Of a stretch of 41,510 nt of DNA, positions 23,436 to 30,404 are shown piece by piece. The notes under the pieces are model-generated. The model did no database searches, had not been told where the DNA came from, and saw only the letters and a list, made by a program, of their open reading frames with translations. The first letter of the stretch is position 1; each line of letters starts with the position of its first letter. Made by a program: the position numbers and the translations under genes. Location of the stretch: contig JAAENC010000505.1 of NCBI GenBank assembly GCA_024224815.1, forward strand, positions 1 to 41,510, written 5' to 3'. This DNA comes from Chloroflexota bacterium. GTDB taxonomy: Bacteria > Chloroflexota > Anaerolineae > Anaerolineales > Villigracilaceae.

Positions 23436-23523
23436 CATTATCGGACTACGACCCGAAGAAGATATTCGGTTTAAAACCATAATACCCCAGTTAAGATGTG
23501 TCGTAGCTCTTGGCTGGGGTATT
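23436..23523 (+). ncRNA. Pseudoknot leader element 2
   Basis: Eleven nt after the -7 box, CTACGAC (23446-23452) is perfectly complementary to GTCGTAG (23500-23506). The latter lies in the 23-nt loop of a 10-bp hairpin with stems AATACCCCAG (23481-23490) and CTGGGGTATT (23514-23523). Between them is a small hairpin CCGAA (23453-23457)/TTCGG (23465-23469). Downstream sequence is ATTTAAATTAAAAC, less U-rich than a standard terminator. It would form an H-type pseudoknot 18 nt before the ATG at 23541. Confidence 0.7.
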
Positions 23524-23540
23524 TAAATTAAAACATTATT

Positions 23541-24128
23541 ATGGATATAAAAGAGATTAAAAAAAGAGTTGACTTGCTTAAAATGGCAAACAACAAAAAG
23601 TATTGCCTTATACCTGAGCTTGCCAAAGAATTAAAGGTGAGTAAAACGGATTTAATGCAGTTTGTTATTGATAATCCGAAGTTGTTTCATACGGATAATC
23701 AGTGGACGTATAAAGTAATGCCACGCTCTCAGAAGGTTGTACAAAATAAGAACCTGGGATTAGGTATAGAACAGATTTATATTTCACCTGAAGACAATTT
23801 CAGAACTGAAGAATGGCTACAAGTTCAAATTACCTCCAAGGCGAAATATATTCATATCTCTGAATTTGACTATTACGGTGTGCAAGGGTATTATATTAGC
23901 ATTGACAAAGAGGATTATTCAAAATATAAAGAATGGTTATGGAGAAATACAGAAGCCAAGGTAAAGGAAATTCAGTCGCTTGGCATTACACATAAAGGCA
24001 CTTTTTATATGGGTGGCTATTGCGACAGCTCTGCGCACAAAGTAGATTACGCTATATCGTTAGAAGGACTTGAAAAATTAACGGAAGCAGGATGGTCATT
24101 TAATGAACTAAGACCATTATCAAATTAA
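23541..24128 (+). CDS. Hypothetical protein, possible wHTH
   Basis: A 195-aa soluble protein. Residues 20-60 (YCLIPELAKELKVSKTDLMQFVIDNPKLFHT, in pieces) look like a small winged-helix or HTH. The C-terminal half is mixed strand and helix (GYYISIDKEDYSKYKEWLW). It is the gene controlled by leader element 2. A regulatory role is suggested by its neighbours only. Confidence 0.6.
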   Translation: MDIKEIKKRVDLLKMANNKKYCLIPELAKELKVSKTDLMQFVIDNPKLFHTDNQWTYKVMPRSQKVVQNKNLGLGIEQIYISPEDNFRTEEWLQVQITSKAKYIHISEFDYYGVQGYYISIDKEDYSKYKEWLWRNTEAKVKEIQSLGITHKGTFYMGGYCDSSAHKVDYAISLEGLEKLTEAGWSFNELRPLSN

Positions 24129-24145
24129 ATTAATTAAAAAACATT

Positions 24146-24288
24146 ATGAAAAAAATTATGTTTAACGATGCATTTGGATTAACCGATGCCGTATTAAATG
24201 GAAGAAAGATTATGACAAGAAGGATAATTCCTTTTGATCTTGTCGATCTCCTGTTGTATGGGTGTATGAATTTGAACTGATTAAGTAA
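24146..24288 (+). pseudogene. Decayed ASCH-domain gene
   Basis: The start (MFNDAFGLTDAVLNGRKIM then TRRI) is that of a Bacteroidales phage ASCH/PUA-like protein. About 25 codons in, the frame changes to unrelated sequence and stops at 24280. In another frame the last 12 codons read PVVWVYEFELIK, the usual C-terminus of this family, ending with TAA at 24286. So both ends survive and the middle is deleted with a frameshift. Confidence 0.7.
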
Positions 24289-24300
24289 AACAAGTTGAAT

Positions 24301-24582
24301 ATGGATATAAAACATGCCATACGGAAGGCAGATAAGGCTTATACGACTTACCAACAAGCGTGCGACGAATTGGCTATAGAAGCGATGAAGCACATTGGTT
24401 GGGACGACAATGTAGGATGTCAACACTTTCCAGCTGACGGATTATGTATCTTGGCTACACTACCCGATGATTGCGGCCTATCTGGGCTTCCAGAATGCGT
24501 GTGCCCTGTTGAGTCATTTTTTGAATCGGTAGAAGCCGGAAATATAATTTCACCGGAAGAATTTAAGTCAATGAGTATTTAA
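24301..24582 (+). CDS. Hypothetical protein
   Basis: A 93-aa protein from the ATG at 24301 (MDIKHAIRKADKAYTTYQQA), helical at the start, with three late cysteines (CGLSGLPECVCP). The upstream TTG start is less likely. The next gene starts 24 bp later. No family recognised. Confidence 0.55.
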   Translation: MDIKHAIRKADKAYTTYQQACDELAIEAMKHIGWDDNVGCQHFPADGLCILATLPDDCGLSGLPECVCPVESFFESVEAGNIISPEEFKSMSI

Positions 24583-24605
24583 CGTAAAAAATAATTAAAA
24601 ACATT

Positions 24606-25349
24606 ATGAGTACAGATTTAATTAAAGTCACAGAGAAAGAAGGAAAGAGTGTAGTATCGGCAAGAGAGCTATATTTTAGTTTGGGGTACAGCCAAAGCCA
24701 ATACTCGCGTTGGACAAAGCAATGCATTGTGGAAAACGCATTTTTTGAAGAAAACGTAGACTGGCAGAAGCTCGACACGAATGTCGAGGCTGTTAATCAG
24801 TACGGTGCGACAAAAGATTACGCTCTTACAATCACAACAGCAAAGAAGCTGGCAATGATGGCAAAAACAGAAGTAGGTAACAAAATCCGTGATTACTTCA
24901 TCGAATGCGAAAAGAAAGCAATCTCAGCAGCCCCGAAACTTCCTCAGTCATTCGCACAGGCTTTGCGATTGGCGGCCGAACAACAGGAGCTTATCGAAAT
25001 GCAATCCCAGCAGCTTCTTGAAAACAAGCCAAAGGTTACTTATTACGATAACGTGCTGGCTTCTACATCAACCGTAACAACAACGATCATTGCAAAGGAC
25101 TACGGGCTTACGGCTCAACAAATGAACAGCAAGTTGCAGGAGTTGGGTATTCAGTACAAGCAGGGCGGAACGTGGCTGCTTTACAAGGAGCACGCATCTA
25201 TGGGATATACTCAGTCTGAAACGTTTCCCTACCAAAAGACGGATGAAACAACGGGCACGCGGATGTTAACGAAGTGGACGCAGAAGGGGAGATTGTTTTT
25301 GTACGATCTGTTGAAGCAAAACGGAATATTACCAATGATTGAAAGATAA
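24606..25349 (+). CDS. AntA-KilAC antirepressor
   Basis: 247 aa. The N-terminal AntA/AntB domain (KSVVSARELYFSLGYSQSQY ... FFEENVDWQKL ... KDYALTITTAKKLAMM) is followed by a linker helix and a C-terminal KilAC domain (VTTTIIAKDYGLTAQQMNSKL ... KQGGTWLLYKEHASMGYTQ). It probably binds DNA or a repressor to start the lytic programme. The third antirepressor-type gene here, after Bro-KilAC and KilA-N. Confidence 0.9.
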   Translation: MSTDLIKVTEKEGKSVVSARELYFSLGYSQSQYSRWTKQCIVENAFFEENVDWQKLDTNVEAVNQYGATKDYALTITTAKKLAMMAKTEVGNKIRDYFIECEKKAISAAPKLPQSFAQALRLAAEQQELIEMQSQQLLENKPKVTYYDNVLASTSTVTTTIIAKDYGLTAQQMNSKLQELGIQYKQGGTWLLYKEHASMGYTQSETFPYQKTDETTGTRMLTKWTQKGRLFLYDLLKQNGILPMIER

Positions 25350-25378
25350 GTCACACAAACACGTATAGCTAGTTGACA

Positions 25379-25408
25379 CACGCATTGGTTATTCTTTGCG
25401 TGCGTTTA
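25379..25408 (+). terminator. Weak terminator-like hairpin
   Basis: CACGCA (25379-25384) pairs with TGCGTG (25397-25402) around a 12-nt loop, then CGTTTATG. The stem is only 6 bp and the U-run is short. It lies 30 bp after the antirepressor stop. Confidence 0.4.
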
Positions 25409-25462
25409 TGTTAAATAAGTGTTAAAGATATGATTTGATGATACAGTATTAAAAAGAATCTT

Positions 25463-25470
25463 TATCTTTG
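25463..25470 (+). promoter_or_regulatory. Promoter -7 box
   Basis: TATCTTTG, 43 bp before the gene at 25514. The nearest TTTG (25434-25437) is 25 bp upstream, too far for a standard -33, so strength is uncertain. The RNA would begin TAACATCAAACTAAG, similar to other leaders here. Confidence 0.5.
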
Positions 25471-25513
25471 TAACATCAAACTAAGAGATACTAACAATTA
25501 AAAAACAAAGATT

Positions 25514-25702
25514 ATGAAAACTTACGATGTACACTTTAACGATTCAAGCGATTCAAGCAATAAGGGTTTTTCAATTTCAATTGAAGATTGCAAAAACTGG
25601 ATTGAATTCAACAGATCAGAATTATCGGAATATGCAGGAGGAACGGTTTCGATTGTCTGCAACGAAACTGGGGAAGAGGTTTATTCAGAAAGCATTTTAT
25701 AA
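25514..25702 (+). CDS. Small hypothetical protein
   Basis: A 62-aa soluble protein, strand-rich at the start and end (GGTVSIVCNETGEEVYSESI) with a short helix (DCKNWIEFNRSELSEY). Leader is an A-rich AATTAAAAAACAAAG before the ATG. Size and shape resemble other small Bacteroidota phage proteins of unknown function. Confidence 0.5.
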   Translation: MKTYDVHFNDSSDSSNKGFSISIEDCKNWIEFNRSELSEYAGGTVSIVCNETGEEVYSESIL

Positions 25703-25723
25703 AACAATTAAAAACAAATTATC

Positions 25724-26311
25724 ATGAAAAAATTATTCTTATTTTTAGCAATTGCAATTTTACCAATCATCACATTTGGTCAGTCAAAGATCGTAATGGA
25801 CAAAGTAGATCAATCCGGGTATCGGTTCATCGGAACAAGCGAAGAAGTGCTTCGGAATGGATTCCTTGACAAATATCCAATGTGCTTTAGTCTGATGTAT
25901 TCAACGGATGGTGAAATTGAGAACTACGATCTACATGTGGCTATTCACACAACGGTGTCGATATCAATGCCAAAAGGCGCGCTACTTCTGATTAAGACCG
26001 GAAGTGATGAAGTGATTGAGCTAAAGCAAACAATGGATGAAGCAAAAACAAAAGATGTTGTAGGGACTTACAATTCGCTTGCCGGAGTGAGAGTTTATCG
26101 AACTTATGCATCGTACGGCATCACAAGAGAGCAGCTGCACAAGATACTTGACGGTGGGATAGCAAAACTTAGACTTGAAACCTCGATTGAGAATATAGAT
26201 AAAGTTTACAAGAAGAGCAAGATTGAGCAGTCGAAAGAATTGTTTGCTGGGTTATGTGATTTGATATCTGGTAAATTGGTGAAGAGTGTGGACATAAGAG
26301 AAGGATTTTAA
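25724..26311 (+). CDS. Exported protein, possible moron
   Basis: A 195-aa protein with a type I signal peptide (MKKLFLFLAIAILPIITFGQS, cut after about residue 20). The mature part is mixed strand and helix, without membrane segments. It has no phage-structural look, and lies in an accessory stretch of unrelated small genes. Such genes often alter the surface of a lysogen or block superinfection. Function unknown. Confidence 0.6.
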   Translation: MKKLFLFLAIAILPIITFGQSKIVMDKVDQSGYRFIGTSEEVLRNGFLDKYPMCFSLMYSTDGEIENYDLHVAIHTTVSISMPKGALLLIKTGSDEVIELKQTMDEAKTKDVVGTYNSLAGVRVYRTYASYGITREQLHKILDGGIAKLRLETSIENIDKVYKKSKIEQSKELFAGLCDLISGKLVKSVDIREGF

Positions 26312-26340
26312 TTTAAAATAATTAAGAAAGGAACTAAAGT

Positions 26341-26586
26341 ATGATCCTCACTACTGATAAGATGGTTTTCGTTACCGATCAAGATGATTCGGATGGATAT
26401 ATTGAGAATCTTAGAACTGAGTACGGCACTAATCAATATCGCATAAAGATTGACCGTACACTTAAACCCCCATATTACGAACTATTCCATGAATGGAGGG
26501 AGGGCAAGAGAGTGATTAATGACCGCTTATTCGCTTCTAGCAAACTCGAGAATATTATATTTTACATAAATAAAAACATTCAATAA
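26341..26586 (+). CDS. Hypothetical protein
   Basis: An 81-aa protein preceded by AAGAAAGGAACT, which contains a usable Shine-Dalgarno-like AAGGAA, unusual here. Strand-rich (TDKMVFVTDQDDSDGYIENL). No family recognised. Confidence 0.5.
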   Translation: MILTTDKMVFVTDQDDSDGYIENLRTEYGTNQYRIKIDRTLKPPYYELFHEWREGKRVINDRLFASSKLENIIFYINKNIQ

Positions 26587-26595
26587 AATTTAAAC

Positions 26596-26721
26596 ATGAA
26601 TCAAATGAGCATAGGAGCCTTTAAATACTGGCTCCGAATCCACGGCTTCCATCTTAATCAATTCGGTACAGGTGAGAAGTGGAATCCAATCAAAGTAAAA
26701 TCTAAAAAATCAAAGCAATGA
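26596..26721 (+). CDS. Small basic hypothetical protein
   Basis: A 41-aa protein (MNQMSIGAFKYWLRIHGF... KKSKQ) with a hydrophobic-aromatic start and a basic end. Its stop overlaps the YopX ATG as ATGA, so it is probably coupled. Confidence 0.5.
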   Translation: MNQMSIGAFKYWLRIHGFHLNQFGTGEKWNPIKVKSKKSKQ

Positions 26722-27113
26722 AAAGACAAATCAAGTTCAGAGGAAAGAGAGTCGATACCGGTGAATGGGTGATCGGCTGCTTAGTTGGGTATCACCAAGC
26801 ATATTATGATGGTAATTCCAACCGCGTATGTATTCATAGTGGAATATTGACTACTACGGAAGTTCTCTCCGATACAGTCGGACAGTTCACCGGACTACTC
26901 GATAAGAACAGCAGGGAGATATATGAACATGACATTGTAACTTGGACTGATTCGGATGGCAATCATAGAATAGATGTCGTAAAGTGGGTGAATGGAGGTC
27001 TATGTCTCTGCAACGTGCAATATACGGTCGGTAACTATGGCGGTTTAGAGGGTATTGGCAACATCCACGATAACCCCGAACTACTGAAAGGAGGTAAAGA
27101 ATGCAAGTACTAA
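26718..27113 (+). CDS. YopX-family protein, second copy
   Basis: 131 aa. MKRQIKFRGKRVDTGEWVIG at the start, SDTVGQFTGLLDKNSREIYE in the middle, and GIGNIHDNPELLKGG at the end, the same three blocks as the copy at 17651. The middle differs greatly, so the two are old paralogues or came from different phages. Function unknown. Confidence 0.85.
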   Translation: MKRQIKFRGKRVDTGEWVIGCLVGYHQAYYDGNSNRVCIHSGILTTTEVLSDTVGQFTGLLDKNSREIYEHDIVTWTDSDGNHRIDVVKWVNGGLCLCNVQYTVGNYGGLEGIGNIHDNPELLKGGKECKY

Positions 27114-27457
27114 GAAATCTAACTCCCACCGCCCGTAAAGAACATAAATGTGAGTTCTGTGGTGGAGTTATAGCCATAGGAGAGAAATACGAAAGGCAGA
27201 CTAATAACTACGATGGAAAACTTTACGACTGGGTATGCCATTGCGAATGTTCGCAAGTCGCCAGCGAACTACGTATGTTTGACTATTGCGATGATGACGG
27301 TCTTGATCGCGATGGCTTTATTGAAAGCTTGAATCAATACGTCTACGACAATCATTACGACGACGAAATAGACGATATAGCCAAGGACTGGCAGTTGCCA
27401 TACCATGAGCTTGTAAAGAAAGTATTGGAAGAATTAAAGAAGGAGAAAATCAAATGA
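27101..27457 (+). CDS. Zinc-ribbon-like hypothetical protein
   Basis: A 118-aa protein with KCEFCGG near the start and CHCEC about 30 residues later, a probable four-cysteine zinc site around a short beta region. A strongly acidic helical tail follows. It overlaps the YopX gene by 13 bp. The family is common in Bacteroidota phages; function unknown. Confidence 0.65.
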   Translation: MQVLRNLTPTARKEHKCEFCGGVIAIGEKYERQTNNYDGKLYDWVCHCECSQVASELRMFDYCDDDGLDRDGFIESLNQYVYDNHYDDEIDDIAKDWQLPYHELVKKVLEELKKEKIK

Positions 27458-27484
27458 AAGCAATCACCGTAAAACAAATTAGAA

Positions 27485-27769
27485 ATGAACAAATTAGATA
27501 GATTTAAACAACTTCAATTCGAAAACGCTGACTTATACGAGCGTAAGACCGCAGACTACGGAGATAGCTTTTCAGAAGGATTTAAAGAGTACGGAATGAC
27601 AATGCCACTAATTCGTCTTGACGACAAGTTAAGAAGAGCAAAGCAGATTTCAAAGAATACTGCAAGAGTTGGTGATGAGGGCATTATAGATACTCTTCGA
27701 GACTTAAGCAACTACGCTTTAATGACTATTATTGAAATTGAATGTTCAAACAAAAACGTAAAGCCATGA
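27485..27769 (+). CDS. DUF1599 / Nmad1-type protein (MazG-like fold)
   Basis: A 94-aa protein with the ERKTADYGDSFSEGFKEYG and RLDDKLRRAKQI motifs of the DUF1599 family, all-alpha nucleotide pyrophosphohydrolase-like proteins linked to nucleotide pools and modification. The Glu and Asp residues for metal binding are present. Sits in the accessory region, overlapping the next small gene by 4 bp. Confidence 0.7.
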   Translation: MNKLDRFKQLQFENADLYERKTADYGDSFSEGFKEYGMTMPLIRLDDKLRRAKQISKNTARVGDEGIIDTLRDLSNYALMTIIEIECSNKNVKP

Positions 27770-27909
27770 CAAAAGAATACCAATTAAAGAGATTAACGCA
27801 AGCCGGGTATGATATAAAGCCATTGGGCAAAAACATATCAGCTTCAAAGCGGAACGAAATGCACAAAGGAAGCATATCCGCTGTATTTAAGCAGGTTTTT
27901 GGGTATTGA
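27766..27909 (+). CDS. Small hypothetical protein
   Basis: A 47-aa protein (MTKEYQLKRLTQAGYDI ... SAVFKQVFGY) starting in an ATGA overlap with the preceding gene. Basic, with a short helix and an aromatic C-terminus. No family recognised. Confidence 0.5.
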   Translation: MTKEYQLKRLTQAGYDIKPLGKNISASKRNEMHKGSISAVFKQVFGY

Positions 27910-27924
27910 TAAAATACTTTACAA

Positions 27925-28011
27925 TTGAAATTATACTCACCTTGGGAGCGATTGAGACTAAATTCAAAATAATCAATTAGTTAAAAAGTTGGGTGTAATT
28001 TCAAATTTAGT
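27925..28011. ncRNA. Candidate pseudoknotted RNA
   Basis: Three complementary pairs: TTGAAATTA (27925-27933)/TAATTTCAA (27996-28004), CACC (27938-27941)/GGTG (27992-27995) and ACTAAAT (27957-27963)/ATTTAGT (28005-28011). The third pair starts inside the first stem's loop and ends outside it, giving a pseudoknot. No reading frame is present. No clear promoter was found immediately upstream on either strand, so expression is open. Confidence 0.4.
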
Positions 28012-28072
28012 AGTAAAATAAAACAAATGAAAGAAATATCTAAAAGAATTATGATAATTGAAAGATAATTTA

Positions 28073-28080
28073 TATCTTTG
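28073..28080 (+). promoter_or_regulatory. Promoter -7 box before the tRNA-like region
   Basis: TATCTTTG at 28073-28080 within an AT-rich stretch. No TTTG stands at the usual -33 distance. A transcript starting here would carry the tRNA-like region from 28165 to 28375. Confidence 0.5.
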
Positions 28081-28164
28081 TAGTGTTCATAATGAAATAA
28101 CCAATTTTGGTTTTATCAATGTAATTAAAAACAGGAAGCCGTACATCCTTTATGCGTAGCGTAG

Positions 28165-28198
28165 CTTGCAAGTAGCAGAAGCAGTTGGAACTTGCAAA
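28165..28198 (+). other. Palindromic CTTGCAA hairpin with a D-arm-like loop
   Basis: TTGCAAGT (28166-28173) pairs with ACTTGCAA (28190-28197), 8 bp perfect. The loop contains AGTTGGAA, a tRNA D-loop word. CTTGCAA recurs at 28316-28322 directly after a T-arm-like sequence, so 28166-28172 could also act as a tRNA acceptor strand for that 3' half. It is probably a decayed tRNA piece. Confidence 0.45.
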
Positions 28199-28199
28199 C

Positions 28200-28375
28200 G
28201 GTGGTATGGCGGAATTGGTAGACGCACATATTTAATTAAAGTAGCATAGTGTAATGGTAGCACACGCACGTTTAGGGCGTAGTGAAGCGAAGTATAAGCG
28301 GTGGGTTCGAGTCCCCTTGCAAAAAGAGGCAATATGATTTAGACGTAAATGCAGGTTCGATACCTGCTGCCACCA
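28200..28375 (+). tRNA. tRNA-Leu-like gene interrupted in the anticodon loop
   Basis: 5' acceptor GGTGGTA (28200-28206) pairs with TGCCACC (28368-28374). A leucine-type D-arm follows (GCGGAATTGGTAGACGC). The anticodon stem is CATAT (28227-28231)/ATATG (28332-28336). Then comes a long class-II variable arm ATTTA-GACG-TAAAT and a perfect T-arm GCAGG-TTCGATA-CCTGC. Between the two halves of the anticodon stem lie 100 nt in place of 7. That insertion itself holds a second tRNA-like sequence. No CCA is encoded. Either an intron-like insertion is removed or the gene is dead. Confidence 0.55.
28240..28325 (+). pseudogene. Second tRNA-like sequence nested in the first
   Basis: Inside the anticodon loop of the outer tRNA: GTAGCATAGTGTAATGGTAGCAC (D-arm part, GTG-TAATGGTA-GCAC), a TTTAGGG loop flanked by imperfect stems, then GTGGG-TTCGAGT-CCCCT as a T-arm with one mismatch. 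The acceptor pairing is poor with its own 5' end but 7 bp perfect with CTTGCAA/TTGCAAG at 28166-28172. This looks like a degenerate or rearranged tRNA. Confidence 0.4.
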
Positions 28376-28406
28376 CAACATTTTAAGCTAACTAATTAAA
28401 AAGAGT

Positions 28407-28721
28407 ATGAAAGAAGAATTAGAAAAAGCAGCAATAGAGTATCAAAAGAGAAAGTTTCCGTTTTTGTGCTGGGGTGGTATTGCGGCAGAATTTCGTAGTG
28501 CGTTTCAAGCCGGTGCAGAGTGGCAAGCCAAGCAATACCCATGGATCAGCGTAGATGAGCGGTTTCCTGAGAATAAAGAAACGGTTTTAGTTTCTTCTCA
28601 GATTTATGGGAATATTGTATTGACATGGGATGAGCTGGGTATGGATTGGTTGTATCCAGAGAGTGAAGATGTTTATTGTGATTGGAATAATGTAGATTGT
28701 TGGATGCCAATACCCGAATAG
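28407..28721 (+). CDS. DUF551-family protein
   Basis: A 104-aa protein. The second half has the DUF551 pattern: WISVDERFPENKETVLV, a strand-rich centre, then VDCWMPIPE at the end. The first half is a helical region (KAAIEYQKRKFPFL ... AFQAGAEWQAKQ). The family is frequent in phages; function unknown. Confidence 0.75.
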   Translation: MKEELEKAAIEYQKRKFPFLCWGGIAAEFRSAFQAGAEWQAKQYPWISVDERFPENKETVLVSSQIYGNIVLTWDELGMDWLYPESEDVYCDWNNVDCWMPIPE

Positions 28722-28723
28722 TA

Positions 28724-28936
28724 ATGAAAGAAGGTCAAGTAATAACCCACCCGACCAAAGAAGGCGAAACGGTTGAACTCGTAGCAGTGAAAGAAGATGA
28801 ATACAGATCATGCGATGGATGTGTTTTTGGTTTATCAATGAACTGCGAAAATGAGAAGATTGGGAAATTAAGTGAGGAAGTTGGATGCGACCCTGTGGAT
28901 GGGTTGATTTATAAATTTAAGGAGGAAGTAGGATGA
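28724..28936 (+). CDS. Small hypothetical protein with Cys pairs
   Basis: A 70-aa protein from the ATG at 28724 (MKEGQVITHPTKEGETVEL). An internal SCDGCVFG and later MNCENE and VGCDP give a possible zinc or disulfide site. It overlaps the next gene by 4 bp. The longer frame upstream overlaps the DUF551 gene and is not preferred. Confidence 0.55.
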   Translation: MKEGQVITHPTKEGETVELVAVKEDEYRSCDGCVFGLSMNCENEKIGKLSEEVGCDPVDGLIYKFKEEVG

Positions 28937-29229
28937 TTGAAGAACGAGAATTTGAAAACGGGAATAAATGCACGCATGTCCAGTTTGGAGGTGATATTTG
29001 CGTAGGGTTTTTTAAAGGAAAAGAATCTGTATGCGTTTCTATGTCGTCAATTGACGAAAAGGTTGAAATAGGCACACAGCTAACCGGACTCCAAAAGAAA
29101 AAGATTGATGAGTTGGGAGATATCGTTTTGCTTGATTTTAAATCTGTAAAATCCATAGACGTTGTTATTTCTCACTTAACAAGAGCGAGGGATTGGATTG
29201 AAAACAAAGAAAAGGAGGAAACAGGATGA
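28933..29229 (+). CDS. Hypothetical protein
   Basis: A 98-aa soluble protein: strand-rich first half (CTHVQFGGDICVGFF) and a helical end (SVKSIDVVISHLTRARDWIE). Coupled by ATGA overlaps to the genes on both sides. The family is not recognised. Confidence 0.55.
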   Translation: MIEEREFENGNKCTHVQFGGDICVGFFKGKESVCVSMSSIDEKVEIGTQLTGLQKKKIDELGDIVLLDFKSVKSIDVVISHLTRARDWIENKEKEETG

Positions 29230-29609
29230 AAGAATCAATAATTACAGCATTAAAAGCAAACGCAATTGCACTATTGATATTTGCAGTTGGAGCAGTCGTC
29301 TCAGCGTTGATGAATAAGTTTGAATTCATGTTGTGGGCTGTTTATGTCGCTACGTTCTTTATGCTTGTTTCGTTTATAGCAAGAGAGATCAACGAAAGGA
29401 AAAACAAGAAGCGGTATTACTTTGTTTCGTATTCTCACACAAGGGGGTTCGGAGCTTGCAACGTAGAATACGATGGAGTTTTTGATCGTATAAAGATTGG
29501 AAAAATCATACGTGAAGCGTACTTTAAAAAAGATGAAATGATTGTTGTTTTAAACTATAAAGAGATATCAAAGAAGGAATACGATATCAATATTAAAGGA
29601 GATAAATAA
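29226..29609 (+). CDS. Small membrane protein
   Basis: A 127-aa protein with two transmembrane helices near the start (AIALLIFAVGAVVSALM and FMLWAVYVATFFMLVSFIA) and a basic, strand-rich cytoplasmic domain. It ends one base before the small-terminase gene. Possible superinfection or host-takeover function; unknown. Confidence 0.55.
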   Translation: MKESIITALKANAIALLIFAVGAVVSALMNKFEFMLWAVYVATFFMLVSFIAREINERKNKKRYYFVSYSHTRGFGACNVEYDGVFDRIKIGKIIREAYFKKDEMIVVLNYKEISKKEYDINIKGDK

Positions 29610-30104
29610 ATGCCATTAGAAGGAAATCAATTTTGGAAGCTAAGAGCAAGCCACGGAAGGAAAAGGCTGTTTGAAACACCGGAACTTTTATGGGAAGCAG
29701 CTTGCGAATACTTCCAATGGTGTGATGAACATCCTTGGATTGCTTCTAAGAAGAAAAAGAAGGGTGACGACTATGAAGAAACGGAAGAGACACCGACCGC
29801 AAGACCCTATACAATAACTGGTTTGCTGTTTTATGTTGATGCAAGTGCAAGCTATTGGAAGGAAGCAAAGAAGAATAGTAGTACTGATTTTTTGCTAGTC
29901 ATGGAAAATATAGAGAAAATTATTCAAACGCAACAGTTTGAAGGGGCTATGGTTGGCGCGTACAGCAATAACTTGGTAGCTCGATTGAATGGTCTTTCAG
30001 ATAAGCAAGAAGTCAACTCAACATCACAGGTGAAGGCTTCGATTGTTGTTAACTGTATTGATTCGGCTGTGCCACTTGCTGGGTCGGAGGACGAAGTAGA
30101 ATGA
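29610..30104 (+). CDS. Terminase small subunit
   Basis: A 164-aa protein with the P22-type small-terminase pattern: FETPELLWEAACEYFQWCDE at the start and PYTITGLLFYVD, SASYWKEAKK and DFLLVMENIEKIIQTQQFE further on, a mostly helical DNA-recognition subunit. It precedes terminase large by one small gene. It would bind the pac or cos site and start packaging. Confidence 0.8.
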   Translation: MPLEGNQFWKLRASHGRKRLFETPELLWEAACEYFQWCDEHPWIASKKKKKGDDYEETEETPTARPYTITGLLFYVDASASYWKEAKKNSSTDFLLVMENIEKIIQTQQFEGAMVGAYSNNLVARLNGLSDKQEVNSTSQVKASIVVNCIDSAVPLAGSEDEVE

Positions 30105-30146
30105 ACTAAATAGCCTTGGGTGGGCTTTGTAAAACCCTTAATTGTT

Positions 30147-30404
30147 ATGGTAACAGTAAATAAAGAAGAAGTACTTGCTAATATGCAAGATGTACTTGTG
30201 CGGACAGAAGTAGAGTTTGAGAAACCATGCACGTATGTGACCGTTAAAATGAAAAACGGATTTACACTACGAGAGTCAACTACGTGTGTTGACCCGGCTA
30301 ATTACAGCGAGGAAATTGGAAAACAAATTTGCCTTGAAAAGATAGAGGACAAAATTTGGTTTTTACTTGGGTATGCGCTTCAAAGCGAGTTTTCAAAAGC
30401 ATAA
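30147..30404 (+). CDS. Gp49-like phage protein
   Basis: An 85-aa protein from the ATG at 30147. Pattern GFTLRESTTCVDPANYSEE, KQICLEKIEDKIWFLLGY belongs to the Gp49/66 phage family of unknown function. Its stop overlaps the terminase large start (TAATG). The longer GTG start at 30120 is less likely. Confidence 0.75.
   Translation: MVTVNKEEVLANMQDVLVRTEVEFEKPCTYVTVKMKNGFTLRESTTCVDPANYSEEIGKQICLEKIEDKIWFLLGYALQSEFSKA

Noticed and set aside
27454-27501. 15-codon frame MKAITVKQIRNEQIR
   Set aside because: Too short for a gene; it resembles only the first residues of an ASCH protein and is mentioned as a possible remnant.
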